In this document: positions 48,317 to 57,185 of the stretch, piece after piece
How positions within the stretch are numbered: position 1 is the first letter of the stretch
Layout of the letters: each line of letters starts with the position of its first letter
Assembly (NCBI GenBank): GCA_031551765.1
Contig: JAVBNC010000010.1
Coordinates: 1-64,000, forward strand
Reading direction: 5' to 3'
Length of the DNA: 64,000 nt
DNA from: JAVBNC01 sp031551765
GTDB taxonomy: Bacteria; Desulfobacterota; Desulfovibrionia; Desulfovibrionales; Desulfovibrionaceae
Program-made: the position numbers and the translations under genes
The notes under the pieces: generated by a model
What the model was told of the DNA's origin: nothing
The model's database searches: none
What the model saw: only the letters and a program-made list of their open reading frames with translations

Positions 48317-50656
48317 ATGTCCGCGACTGCCGCCATAGAATTCGCGGGCAACTACAGCCTCGCACTCATCGACCCGCTTGCCCATATGCCGCTCGACTAC
48401 GAGCCGGATGTGGACCTGTTCGCGGGCGGTGGCGGCGCTTCCACGGGCTTCGAGATGGCTTTGGGCAAGTCCCCTGACATTGCCATCAACCATGACGCCG
48501 AAGCTCTGGCCATGCACAAGGCGAATCACCCGGACTCAATCCACTTTTGTCAAAACGTGATAAACGTCCGCCCCCTGGAGGCCACGGGCGGGCGTCTGGT
48601 GCGCGCGCTGTGGGCCAGCCCCGATTGCACTCACTTTTCCAAGGCCAAGGGCGGCAAGCCCCGCAACCAGTTCATACGCGACCTGGCTTGGATCGTGATT
48701 CGCTGGGCGCGGGACGCGCGGCCAAAGCTGATCGGCGTCGAGAATGTGGAAGAGTTCAAGACCTGGGGGCCGCTTGATCCTGAAGGCCAGCCCATCAAAG
48801 AGAAGGCCGGGCAGACGTTCCGGGCCTGGGTGCGGCAGCTTCGCGGCTTGGGGTACTCCGTCTCGTTCCGCGAGTTGCGTGCCTGCGATTACGGCGCCCC
48901 CACCACGCGAAAGCGCTTGTTCATCATTGCCCGCCTGGATGGTAAGCGCGCCCGGTGGCCGAAGCCGACTTACGGTCCCGGCACAGACCGTCCATGGCGC
49001 ACGGCTGCCGAATGCATAAATTGGGAAGATCAGGCCCCGTCTATCTTCGAGCGCAAGAAGCCCCTGGCCGAAAATACGCAGCGCCGCATTGCGGAAGGCA
49101 TCAGGCGGTACGTGTTGAACGCGGCCAACCCGTTCCTTATCACCTACTACGGCCCGAAGCGTCCTGGAGACTTCCGCGGCGCCGGGCTTGATGAACCGCT
49201 GCGCACACAGAGTACGGAAAATCGGTTTGGGCTGGTGTCGCCGTTCTTTGCCACCCCGGCGCACTCCACCAGCACAGGCAGGGGACCGGGCGTATTTGAC
49301 CCAGAAACGCCGTTACGCACGGTCACGAGCACCAATACCCATGCGGTTGTTGCCCCCTATCTGGTGAAGCCGAACCATACCGCCGAATACTATCAGTGCT
49401 TCCGAGGGCAGAGCGTTGAGGAGCCTTTGGGGGCAATCACGCAAAGCCCGGGCTTCGCCGTGTGCTCTCCGTATCTCGTCACTCCCAACCATGCCGGCGA
49501 CAACTTCAGGGGCCAGGGTGTTGACGAACCCGTGGGCACCATGACCGGGAAGGGTAGCTTTTGCCTCACCTCCGCGTGTCTCGTGACCAACACCAGCGGG
49601 CACGCCCCCAGCAGCCTTGATGCTCCGGTCCCGACTTTGACTTCTGGCGGGCAGCAGGCCCTTACCACGGCAAACCTGATCGTCAAAAACTATGGCGGCG
49701 TGGTCGGGCATGAAGTCGATAAGCCGCTGGGCACCGTTACCGCCGTGGACCATCATTCTCTCGTGTCCGCGTGCCTGGTTGGCCAGGGCGGCCCGGCATA
49801 CGGCGGCAAGCCCGTGCCCCTGGATAAGCCCATCGGGACCATCCTCGCCGAGAACCACAAAGCCCTGGCGACGGCGAATTTGGTCAAGCTGCGCGGCACC
49901 AACATCGGCGGACCCGTGGACGCGCCGTTGCAAACTATCTCCGCACAGGGTCAGCATCACGGCGTGGTGTCCGCTTCCCTCATCAAATACTACGGCGAAG
50001 GCGGTCAGCACGCGGGCGTGGACGAGCCCATGCACACAGTCACGTCGAGGGCTCGCTTCGGCCTGCAGGCCGTGCATCTCCAGCAGTACAACGGCTGCTC
50101 GGAAGCACAGCCGATGGATGAACCCCTGCCCACAGTGCCTACGAAAGACCGTTTTGGATTGGCGGCCGCGAACCTGTGCCAGTTCAACGGGTCATCCATC
50201 GGCAAAGAGGTTTCAGCCCCGCTGCCTACGACATGCAGCCGGGATAAGTTCGGTCTCGTCGGCTCTTCCCTGGGCGAAGGTGCCGGACACTATGAGAAGG
50301 TTCGAGACTTCCTGCGGCATTGGGGCGTCATCGGGCCTGATGACGAGGCGGAAGTAGTGATCGACGGTGTGCGCCTGCGCATTGACGACATCGGCCTCCG
50401 CATGCTCAGGCCGCGCGAGCTCTTCACGGCGAATGGGTTCCCGCTCTCGTACAAGATCAACCCCATCCACAACGGGAAGCCTCTCAGCATCACCAGTCAG
50501 GTAAAAAAGTGCGGTAACAGCGTCCCGCCTCCGTTTGTGGACGAAAATTTCCGCGCAAACATTGATGCCCTGGACTGGCAACGCGATCCGCTGCGCGGGC
50601 TCGTGCTGCCGTTGTTCAACGTGTCCGAGCATGCTGCGGCTGGCGCAGCGGATTGA
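48317..50656 (+). CDS. C5 cytosine DNA methyltransferase with 11 tandem repeats
   Basis: This 779-residue protein is about twice the usual C5 MTase length. Motifs are I VDLFAGGGGASTGFEMAL (32-49), IV SPDCTHFS (Cys104 as nucleophile, with Asp instead of Pro before it), VI ENVEEF (142-147), VIII TTRKRLFIIA (196-205), IX RMLRPRELFTANGFP (695-709) and X QVKKCGNSVPPPF (728-740). Between VIII and IX, residues about 275-650 are 11 repeats of 32-38 residues, each with a DxPLxT(V/I)T-like core. These fill the target-recognition position. Confidence 0.92.
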   Translation: MSATAAIEFAGNYSLALIDPLAHMPLDYEPDVDLFAGGGGASTGFEMALGKSPDIAINHDAEALAMHKANHPDSIHFCQNVINVRPLEATGGRLVRALWASPDCTHFSKAKGGKPRNQFIRDLAWIVIRWARDARPKLIGVENVEEFKTWGPLDPEGQPIKEKAGQTFRAWVRQLRGLGYSVSFRELRACDYGAPTTRKRLFIIARLDGKRARWPKPTYGPGTDRPWRTAAECINWEDQAPSIFERKKPLAENTQRRIAEGIRRYVLNAANPFLITYYGPKRPGDFRGAGLDEPLRTQSTENRFGLVSPFFATPAHSTSTGRGPGVFDPETPLRTVTSTNTHAVVAPYLVKPNHTAEYYQCFRGQSVEEPLGAITQSPGFAVCSPYLVTPNHAGDNFRGQGVDEPVGTMTGKGSFCLTSACLVTNTSGHAPSSLDAPVPTLTSGGQQALTTANLIVKNYGGVVGHEVDKPLGTVTAVDHHSLVSACLVGQGGPAYGGKPVPLDKPIGTILAENHKALATANLVKLRGTNIGGPVDAPLQTISAQGQHHGVVSASLIKYYGEGGQHAGVDEPMHTVTSRARFGLQAVHLQQYNGCSEAQPMDEPLPTVPTKDRFGLAAANLCQFNGSSIGKEVSAPLPTTCSRDKFGLVGSSLGEGAGHYEKVRDFLRHWGVIGPDDEAEVVIDGVRLRIDDIGLRMLRPRELFTANGFPLSYKINPIHNGKPLSITSQVKKCGNSVPPPFVDENFRANIDALDWQRDPLRGLVLPLFNVSEHAAAGAAD
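49139..50267 (+). repeat. Coding tandem repeats inside the C5 methyltransferase
   Basis: This stretch encodes 11 diverged repeats of 32-38 residues. Repeat cores start at about residues 291, 329, 367, 402, 434, 467, 502, 534, 568, 600 and 632 (for example LDEPLRT, VDKPLGTVT, VDAPLQTIS, MDEPLPTVP). The DNA itself is too diverged for simple slippage, so the repeats are old or under selection. Confidence 0.8.
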
Positions 50657-50678
50657 GTCGGGTAGGGGGGGGTAGATC

Positions 50679-50972
50679 ATGCAAAACCTGCTCACCAAAG
50701 AAGACGCAAGGTTGTTTTTCGGGCTGGACACGAAAGAGGCCACCGAAAAGCTGTTGCGTCGTCTTGGTGTGCCCAGGATCAACTTCGCTCTGGTTGGTGG
50801 AAAGGGCGTCAGGTATCGCAGGTCAGACCTTGAAGATGCCCTTGGAAAAATAACCGTTGATCCCCAACAGTCTTCAAAACCAAGGAAAGCACGCCGCCCG
50901 GCAGCAGATGTTTTCGATTTGCCCGTCAAGGAGGCTGTCGCCGTCTTGACCGCTCGCGGTATCCCGCAGTAA
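50679..50972 (+). CDS. Putative excisionase / HTH protein
   Basis: This 97-residue protein just upstream of the integrase begins MQNLLTKEDARLFFGLDTKE and has a MerR/Xis-like winged-helix pattern with RRLGVPRINFALVGGKGVRY followed by RRSDLEDAL. Position before int and the DNA-binding pattern suggest Xis, the directionality factor. Evidence is moderate. Confidence 0.6.
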   Translation: MQNLLTKEDARLFFGLDTKEATEKLLRRLGVPRINFALVGGKGVRYRRSDLEDALGKITVDPQQSSKPRKARRPAADVFDLPVKEAVAVLTARGIPQ

Positions 50973-50980
50973 GTTGCAGA

Positions 50981-52081
50981 ATGGCTATCAGGAAGCGGAA
51001 GGGGCGGGCGTCCCCGTACCAAGTATATTGGAACAATCCGTTCACAGGGAAGCGCGAAAGCGCTTCCTTTTCTGACCTCAAAGATGCCCGGAAACACGAT
51101 TCCCTTGTCAAACACCGCCTTGAATTTGAGCGTGAAACCTTCCGGCCCGAAGATGAAGAACCGGACCCGACAGGCGGCACTGTGCGTGAGTTGATCGCCC
51201 TATACCTGGCGAACAGCAAGATCTCCCCGAATAACATGGAAGATACCCTTCACCACTTGAAAAGCCTCTTCGCTTTTATGGGGCGGCGGGAAGTCTCCAC
51301 CCTGACAAAGAAAGATGTCATCTTGTACATGCAGTCCGAGGAAAGGGCGGGGCGGAAAACTCTTACAGCGCATCGCCGGGTTTCGATTTTGAGGGCTGCC
51401 CTTTCTTGGGCACATGAAAGCGGCTATCTCGACGTAAATCCGCTTGCGGGCATCAAAATATCAAAGGGCAGGTCGGAGCGTTTCGCGCCGCCCTCTTTGG
51501 CGGAATTTGATTCCTTGATGGCTGCTGCGCCCAACCACCTACAGCGGGTGCTCCTGCTTTCGGTGTCGCTCGGGGTCAGAGTAGGGGAGAGCGAGCTCCT
51601 CACGATGCGCTGGGCGGATGTGGACAAAAAGCGTGGCCTTATCCGGGTATGGAGCGCTGACAAGAACCCGAACAAACACTATCGCGACGTACCTATCCGG
51701 GCCGATCTTCTGGACGCCATTAAACAATGGGAAGTCGAAGACGCGGGCCTGAACCCTGACGTCTTGGTGCACTACAAAGGCCGTCCAGTCAAAAGCATCA
51801 AGACAGCCTGGAAAACTTGCAAGCGCAATGCTGGCATTACCCGCCGCCTACGCCCCTACGACCTTCGACACGCCTTCGCAACCTACGCCCTGGATGGTGG
51901 CGCGGACCTGAAAGCTGTCGCTGACAACATGGGCCATTCCGACCCTTCCATGATCCTAAAGACCTACCAGCACGGGAAGGAAGCGTCTCGAAGAGACGCC
52001 GTTGAGTCCATCCCGCCCCTCCCCGCGTATGTGCCCAAGGCATGTGCCCAAGAAAAAAAGGACTCACGCACTAAGTCGTAA
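50981..52081 (+). CDS. int: Tyrosine integrase
   Basis: This 366-residue protein has an N-terminal arm-binding region (GRASPYQVYWNNPFTGKRES), a SAM-like core-binding domain (about 65-150) and a catalytic domain. Catalytic residues read as Arg200 (SLGVRVGESELL), Lys228, Arg296 and His297 (PYDLRHAFATYA), His319 (MGHSDPSMI) and nucleophile Tyr329 (LKTYQHG). It ends 14 bases before the tRNA-Pro 3' end, consistent with integration into that gene. Confidence 0.95.
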   Translation: MAIRKRKGRASPYQVYWNNPFTGKRESASFSDLKDARKHDSLVKHRLEFERETFRPEDEEPDPTGGTVRELIALYLANSKISPNNMEDTLHHLKSLFAFMGRREVSTLTKKDVILYMQSEERAGRKTLTAHRRVSILRAALSWAHESGYLDVNPLAGIKISKGRSERFAPPSLAEFDSLMAAAPNHLQRVLLLSVSLGVRVGESELLTMRWADVDKKRGLIRVWSADKNPNKHYRDVPIRADLLDAIKQWEVEDAGLNPDVLVHYKGRPVKSIKTAWKTCKRNAGITRRLRPYDLRHAFATYALDGGADLKAVADNMGHSDPSMILKTYQHGKEASRRDAVESIPPLPAYVPKACAQEKKDSRTKS

Positions 52082-52140
52082 GTCCTTGATTTTCCTGGTC
52101 GGGATGAGAGGATTTGAACCTCCGGCCCCTGCGTCCCGAA
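52082..52140. other. Probable right prophage attachment site (within tRNA-Pro 3' half)
   Basis: The integrase gene ends at 52081 and the tRNA-Pro 3' end begins at 52096. The attachment core most likely covers the tRNA 3' half up to the anticodon stem. The matching copy should lie at the other prophage end, outside this window, so the exact core cannot be defined here. Confidence 0.55.
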
Positions 52141-52172
52141 CGCAGTGCTCTACCAGGCTGAGCCACATCCCG
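52096..52172 (-). tRNA. tRNA-Pro (anticodon CGG)
   Basis: Reading the minus strand, CGGGATG and CATCCCG form the acceptor stem with A and an encoded CCA. The D arm GCTC...GAGC, anticodon stem CTGCG/CGCAG with loop TTCGGGA (anticodon CGG), and T arm with GGTTCAAATCC are all present. The 77-base gene is the host integration target of the prophage. Confidence 0.95.
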
Positions 52173-52423
52173 TTGTGCCATGACAGACCGCTTCCCTTAG
52201 GGGGAGCCCTCCTGCCCGTCAGGAAGAGGCACCTTACGTGAAGCCGCGTATCTTGGCAAGAGGAGAAAGAAAAATCGGCAAAAATCTTAGGAAAGTGCTG
52301 TTCCTCTTCATATTCTTTTGATAAGGAAATGCTGGTGTAATATCGGCGTGTGCTATGCGGGACGTGTCATGGCGCGCGGAATATATATGATAATCATCTC
52401 ACGGACACGCCGGGGTGGTAGAT
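52173..52423. other. Intergenic region upstream of the chemotaxis operon
   Basis: About 250 bases with no supported gene, holding the tRNA-Pro promoter region (minus) and the cheB promoter (plus). AT-rich stretches occur around 52270-52345 and 52380-52392. I see no convincing pair of promoter boxes. Confidence 0.4.
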
Positions 52424-53527
52424 GTGATAAACGTACTTATTGTGGATGATTCGGCCTTTATGCGTAAGGCCATAGAGTTGATTCTGATAAAAGACCCTGA
52501 GATCAAAGTGGTGGGAAGAGCGGGCGACGGGCTGGAAGCTCTGGAGCTTATCCCGCGCCTTAATCCCGATGTGATTACCATGGACGTGGAAATGCCGCGC
52601 ATGGACGGCATTACGGCTGTGGAACAGATTATGGCCAAACACCCCAAGCCGGTGCTGATGATCAGTTCCGTCACCACCTCGGGCGCGGAAACGACGTTGC
52701 GCGCCATGGACGCGGGGGCCATGGACTTTATCGCCAAACCGGCATCCAGGGTTTCCCTTGATATCGTCCGCCTGGAAGATGAGATACGGGAAAAGGTCAA
52801 GGCCGTGGCCAAGCGCCGGCCCCAACGCCTAACGTTTACGCCGGCGGCGCGTCCGGCCGCGTCCATTTCCAGTCTGACCAGGCCCGTCGCGGCTCCGGCC
52901 GCCCCGGCTTCCACTGTTCCCATGCCGCCGCTGGCCCGCCCCACGGGGCGCCCCGTGCGCGACCTGGTTTCCATCGGGGTTTCCACCGGCGGTCCCCCGG
53001 CGGTGCAAAAAGTGCTTTCCGCCTTGCCCGCGGATTTTCCCGTGCCCATTCTTATCGCCCAGCACATGCCTGCTGCGTTCACGGGGCCTTTTGCCCGGCG
53101 TCTGGACAGCGTGTGCGCCATTTCTGTCAAAGAAGCGGAGTCCGGCGAAAAACTCCGGAACGGTTGCGCCTATATTGCGCCGGGGGGACGCCACATCAAG
53201 CTGGCCATGGGGCTCGGCTCCATGACTGTCGTGGTTACCGAAGAGCCAAAAGACGCGTTGTATAAGCCTTCCGCCAACGTGTTGCATGAGTCCGTGGGCT
53301 TGGCCTTGGGCCGCAAGGCCTTGGGCGTGCAGCTCACCGGTATGGGCAGCGACGGGCTGGAAGGAATTCGCGTGCTCAAGCAAAAAGGCGGTAAAGCCCT
53401 TGCGCAAAATGACGCGACTTGTGTAGTGTACGGTATGCCTAAAGCTATTGTAGACGCGGGTTTGGCCGATGAGATTGTGGCTATCGACGGTATGGCCGCT
53501 GCTATCATGAATATGCTGTATCGATAA
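52424..53527 (+). CDS. cheB: Chemotaxis protein-glutamate methylesterase CheB
   Basis: The start is taken as GTG 52424 (MINVLIVDDSAFMRKAIELI), preceded by GGGGTGG. GTG 52415 is also open. The 367-residue protein has a receiver domain (LIVDDSAF, ITMDVEMPRMDG, KPA), an Ala/Pro linker (about 130-180) and a CheB esterase domain with SIGVSTGGPPAV (catalytic Ser), AQHMPAAFTG (His) and TGMGSDGLEGI (Asp). It demethylates chemoreceptors when phosphorylated by CheA. First gene of the operon. Confidence 0.95.
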   Translation: MINVLIVDDSAFMRKAIELILIKDPEIKVVGRAGDGLEALELIPRLNPDVITMDVEMPRMDGITAVEQIMAKHPKPVLMISSVTTSGAETTLRAMDAGAMDFIAKPASRVSLDIVRLEDEIREKVKAVAKRRPQRLTFTPAARPAASISSLTRPVAAPAAPASTVPMPPLARPTGRPVRDLVSIGVSTGGPPAVQKVLSALPADFPVPILIAQHMPAAFTGPFARRLDSVCAISVKEAESGEKLRNGCAYIAPGGRHIKLAMGLGSMTVVVTEEPKDALYKPSANVLHESVGLALGRKALGVQLTGMGSDGLEGIRVLKQKGGKALAQNDATCVVYGMPKAIVDAGLADEIVAIDGMAAAIMNMLYR

Positions 53528-53570
53528 GAACGCCGTACAACCACGGTATCTCACTGAAGGTAGAAACGCC

Positions 53571-55496
53571 ATGGCAGAAGGACACAACGGGATTTTGGCC
53601 GCCCTGGCCAGCAGTGAAAGTGAAGAGATTCGCGAAGGCGCGTACCTTGCGGGTAAGGAACGCCTGGAAGAAGCCATCCCGCTTCTTATCCATCATATAC
53701 AAAGCCCGGACATAGGCGTGCAGGAAGCGGCCGAACGCGCTCTGCGCAAAATCGGCGGCCCGCAGGTGGTGAAAGAATCCATTCCGCTTTTGAGTTCCGA
53801 CGATGCGCCGGTGCGCAATATCGCCATGGATCTGCTGCGCCATGTCGGAGCCACGGACATGGACGAGCTGACCGCGCTGTTGCACGACAAAGATGCGGAT
53901 ATCCGCATTTTTGCTTCCGATATCCTGGGTTCCACGGGCAGCGCCCTGGCCATTGCACCGCTGTGCGCGGCCCTCTTGAAAGACCCGGAAGTCAACGTGC
54001 GCTACCAGGCCGCTGTCAGCTTGGGGACCCTCGCTTTCCCGGAAGCCGCGGAAAGCCTGAACAAGGCCCTGGAAGACGACGAATGGGTGCGCTTTTCCGT
54101 GGTGGAAGCCCTGACCAAAATCCGGGCGGAATCTTCCGTGGGCGCGTTGGTCAAGGCGCTAGACGCCAGTTCGGACCTGGTGGCGTCCATGATCGTGGAC
54201 GCCCTGGGCGAAATGGGCAACTTAAAGGCCGTCCCGCTGCTCATGCGCCGGCTGGATTCCACCAGCGGCCCGCTGCGCAACAAGATTGTGACCGCGGTCA
54301 TCAAAATTCTGGGCGGCCAGTCCGTCAGGCTTTTGGGCGCGAAAGAGCGGGACAAACTGCATGAGTACATGCTCGCCGCCATGGAAGACGACGACCAGGA
54401 AGTGCAGGATACCGTGGTGCGCGGCCTTTCCTTTACCAAAGGACCGGGGGCCACTAAAGCCATTTTTGAGCTTGCCCTGAGTCTGGACCCGGACCGCGAC
54501 CACGAGCGTCTGGTTCTCCTGGTGGAAGCCTTGGGCAAGATCGGGTTCAACGCGGACGTGGAACGCATTATGCTGGAGAAAGGCGAACTCGCCGCGCTGA
54601 TCGGGGTGGAGGTGATTTCCCGCGCCCCCAACCGCGAAGGAGTGCTTTTTCTGCAGCGCATTTTCTGGGAGCAGTCGCGCGACCTGCAGCGGGCCATCAT
54701 TATCGAGCTGGCCACCCAAAGCCCGCCGGAAGACCAGGACTTTTTCGTGGACGTGCTTGCGAAGCACAGTGACGGCAACGTGCTGAAAGCGGCGCTGCTG
54801 TTCCTCGGCCGCAAGGGCGAGGCCTGGGAAGTGGGCGAAAAGGTGGCGGCCCTTTTAGACCACCCCTACGACGACGTGAAGGAGGCGGCGCTGGATGCCT
54901 GCATTGCGCTGCATGACGACGCCATTGTGGGGCACTTTCTGGGCATGGCTTCCGATGAAGACCCCATGAAGCGCATGATGGCCGTGCACGCCCTGGGCGC
55001 CATAGACCTGAACGCCTACGAGCACACTGTGGTCAAGGCGCTGGAAGACCCGGAAGCCCAGGTGCGGCGCATTGCTCTGGAAGCTCTGGGCAGAGCCTGC
55101 CCGTTGCCGCTTTCGCGTATTGAGCGCATTGAAAAGTTGATGAATGACCCGGACAGCGAGGTGCGCCTGACGGTCATTACCGTGCTCGGCAACTGCGACG
55201 AGGCGCGGCTGGACGTTTGCCTGCTGGGCGGGCTGGACGACCGGGACGCCTGGGTGCGGGCGCGCTGCATAGAAAATCTGGGCCGCCGCCGCACGGCGGA
55301 CGCGGTGCCGCACTTGGTTTCTCTTTTGGGGGAAGAAAACCAGCTCATCGCGGTCAAGGCCATAGAAGCTCTGGGGTCTATCGGTGGGGAGGCCGCGTTC
55401 CGCTCCCTTCTTCTCTTGATGGACCACAAAAATCCGGACATTCAGCGCGCGGCTGAAGAGGCCGTCGAACGCATCCACGCGGGTGAGGGGGCTTAG
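53571..55496 (+). CDS. HEAT-repeat protein of chemotaxis operon
   Basis: This 641-residue protein consists almost entirely of HEAT/PBS-lyase-like repeats of about 31 residues, e.g. PLLSSDDAPVRNIAMDLLRH, ALLKDPEVNVRYQAAVSLGT and ALEDPEAQVRRIALEALGRA. It has no signal peptide or enzyme motif, so it is probably a cytoplasmic scaffold. It lies between cheB and cheR (3 bases before cheR), implying a role in organising or tuning the chemosensory array. Confidence 0.88.
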   Translation: MAEGHNGILAALASSESEEIREGAYLAGKERLEEAIPLLIHHIQSPDIGVQEAAERALRKIGGPQVVKESIPLLSSDDAPVRNIAMDLLRHVGATDMDELTALLHDKDADIRIFASDILGSTGSALAIAPLCAALLKDPEVNVRYQAAVSLGTLAFPEAAESLNKALEDDEWVRFSVVEALTKIRAESSVGALVKALDASSDLVASMIVDALGEMGNLKAVPLLMRRLDSTSGPLRNKIVTAVIKILGGQSVRLLGAKERDKLHEYMLAAMEDDDQEVQDTVVRGLSFTKGPGATKAIFELALSLDPDRDHERLVLLVEALGKIGFNADVERIMLEKGELAALIGVEVISRAPNREGVLFLQRIFWEQSRDLQRAIIIELATQSPPEDQDFFVDVLAKHSDGNVLKAALLFLGRKGEAWEVGEKVAALLDHPYDDVKEAALDACIALHDDAIVGHFLGMASDEDPMKRMMAVHALGAIDLNAYEHTVVKALEDPEAQVRRIALEALGRACPLPLSRIERIEKLMNDPDSEVRLTVITVLGNCDEARLDVCLLGGLDDRDAWVRARCIENLGRRRTADAVPHLVSLLGEENQLIAVKAIEALGSIGGEAAFRSLLLLMDHKNPDIQRAAEEAVERIHAGEGA

Positions 55497-55498
55497 GC

Positions 55499-56377
55499 AT
55501 GTCGACGTTGTTCGCAAAATCCATATCTTTGCAAAAGGACCTGAAGGTCTCGGACGAGGAGTTCGTCCAGCTCAGGGATTTCATTTACCAGCAGAGTGGG
55601 ATCTATATCGCGGAGAACCGCAAGTATCTTGTGGAAAACCGGCTCAGCAACCGTATCAAGGATCTGAACCTTAAAAGTTTCGGCGAATATTACTACTATC
55701 TGCGCTTTGACGCCGGACGCCGGACGGAGTTGACCAAGCTGTTCGAGGTTATAACCACCAACGAGACCAGTTTTTACCGTAACCCGCCGCAGCTCCAGGT
55801 TTTTCAAGACAAGATTTTGCCGGAAACCCTGGCGGGCATACGCAAACAGGGTCTTCGCAAGCTGCGCATCTGGTCCGCGGGCTGTTCCACCGGGGAGGAG
55901 CCGTACACCCTGGCCATTATGCTCCACGAAGTGCTGAAAACAGAACTGTCGGCCTGGGACATCAAGATCACGGCCAACGACCTTTCCGAGGCTGTGCTGG
56001 CCGCCGCGCGTAAGGGCTTGTACAATGAATACGCCCTGCGGACCACACCCAAGGAAATAGTCGCCAAGTATTTTAAAAAGAACGGCATTGTCTACGAAGT
56101 GGAGCAGAAGCTGAAGAACCTCATCTCCTTCGCGCCCATCAACCTCAGCGACCGTATGGCGCTGAAGCGCAACGACCGTTCCCATATCGTATTTTGCCGT
56201 AATGTTATTATTTATTTTGACGATGAGATGAAGCGCCAGGTTATTGAATCGTATTACGATAATCTGCTGCCCGGAGGATGTTTGTTCATCGGCCACTCGG
56301 AGTCGCTGCACAACATTTCCCGGACCTTCAAGCCGGAGCACCACGCGGGCACCATTGTGTACCGCAAACAAGCGTGA
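55499..56377 (+). CDS. cheR: Chemotaxis protein methyltransferase CheR
   Basis: This 292-residue protein has an N-terminal helical CheR_N domain (DEEFVQLRDFIYQQSGIYIA) and a SAM-dependent methyltransferase domain with ITTNETSFYRNPPQL, LRIWSAGCSTGEEPYTLAIM and HIVFCRNVIIYFDDEMKRQV. It methylates receptor glutamates, opposing CheB. It lacks extra TPR domains. Confidence 0.95.
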   Translation: MSTLFAKSISLQKDLKVSDEEFVQLRDFIYQQSGIYIAENRKYLVENRLSNRIKDLNLKSFGEYYYYLRFDAGRRTELTKLFEVITTNETSFYRNPPQLQVFQDKILPETLAGIRKQGLRKLRIWSAGCSTGEEPYTLAIMLHEVLKTELSAWDIKITANDLSEAVLAAARKGLYNEYALRTTPKEIVAKYFKKNGIVYEVEQKLKNLISFAPINLSDRMALKRNDRSHIVFCRNVIIYFDDEMKRQVIESYYDNLLPGGCLFIGHSESLHNISRTFKPEHHAGTIVYRKQA

Positions 56378-56384
56378 GGCGGTA

Positions 56385-57185
56385 ATGGCGCAGACGGTCA
56401 GCACGGGCAAGGGCTGGGCCAAGGTTTTGGCCGTGGCCAACCAGAAGGGCGGGGTGGGAAAAACCACCACTTCCGTGACCCTTGCCGCGGCCCTGGCGCG
56501 TTTGGGGCAGCGGGTGCTGATTATCGACCTGGACCCTCACGCCTGCGCTTCCGTGCATTTGCGCTTTTACCCGGACGAGCAGGCCGGCACGATTAACGAT
56601 ATTTTTACCGGCAACGAGGCGGATTGGCCGGCCGTGTGGCAGAACATCCGCTGTCGGCATGACGGGCAGCCATTCACGGTAACGCCTGCCAGTATCCGGC
56701 TTTCCGAGCTGGAAACAGACCTGCGGGGCAGGCGCGGCAAAGGCGCCATTTTGCAGAAGGCTCTGGAGCTGGTGCGGGCGGAATATGACTTTATCGTGCT
56801 GGACTGCCCCCCGCATGTGGGAATTTTGCTGGTGAACGCCCTGGTGGCTTGTGATATGCTGGTTATCCCCATCCAGACGGATTTTTTGGCTTTGCACGGG
56901 TTGAAACTGTTGTTTGACACCATACGTGTTTTGAACAAGGTGTTGCCCGCCCCGATATACTACCGCGCTTTGGCCACCATGTACGACAGGCGTGCCAAGG
57001 CCTGTCACAGGGTTCTGGAGCTGATGGAAGAAAAAATGGGCGACCGGATGTTCCGGACCATTATCGGGGTGGATACGCGCTTTCGCGACGCCAGCGCCAT
57101 GGGGCGCGTGATTTACGAACTGGACCCTGAAACCAGGGGCGCCAAGGAATATGAAGAATTGGCGGCGGAGATTCTTTTGCTATGA
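56385..57185 (+). CDS. ParA-family ATPase of chemotaxis cluster
   Basis: The start was set at ATG 56385 (MAQTVSTGKGWAKVLAVANQ). The 266-residue protein has a deviant Walker A NQKGGVGKTTTSV, RVLIIDLDPHACASVHLRF and FIVLDCPPHVGILLVNALVA. It is of the ParA/Soj type. ParA-like proteins in che operons (ParC-type) position chemosensory arrays at cell poles. No parB follows, which supports that role rather than chromosome segregation. Confidence 0.9.
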   Translation: MAQTVSTGKGWAKVLAVANQKGGVGKTTTSVTLAAALARLGQRVLIIDLDPHACASVHLRFYPDEQAGTINDIFTGNEADWPAVWQNIRCRHDGQPFTVTPASIRLSELETDLRGRRGKGAILQKALELVRAEYDFIVLDCPPHVGILLVNALVACDMLVIPIQTDFLALHGLKLLFDTIRVLNKVLPAPIYYRALATMYDRRAKACHRVLELMEEKMGDRMFRTIIGVDTRFRDASAMGRVIYELDPETRGAKEYEELAAEILLL

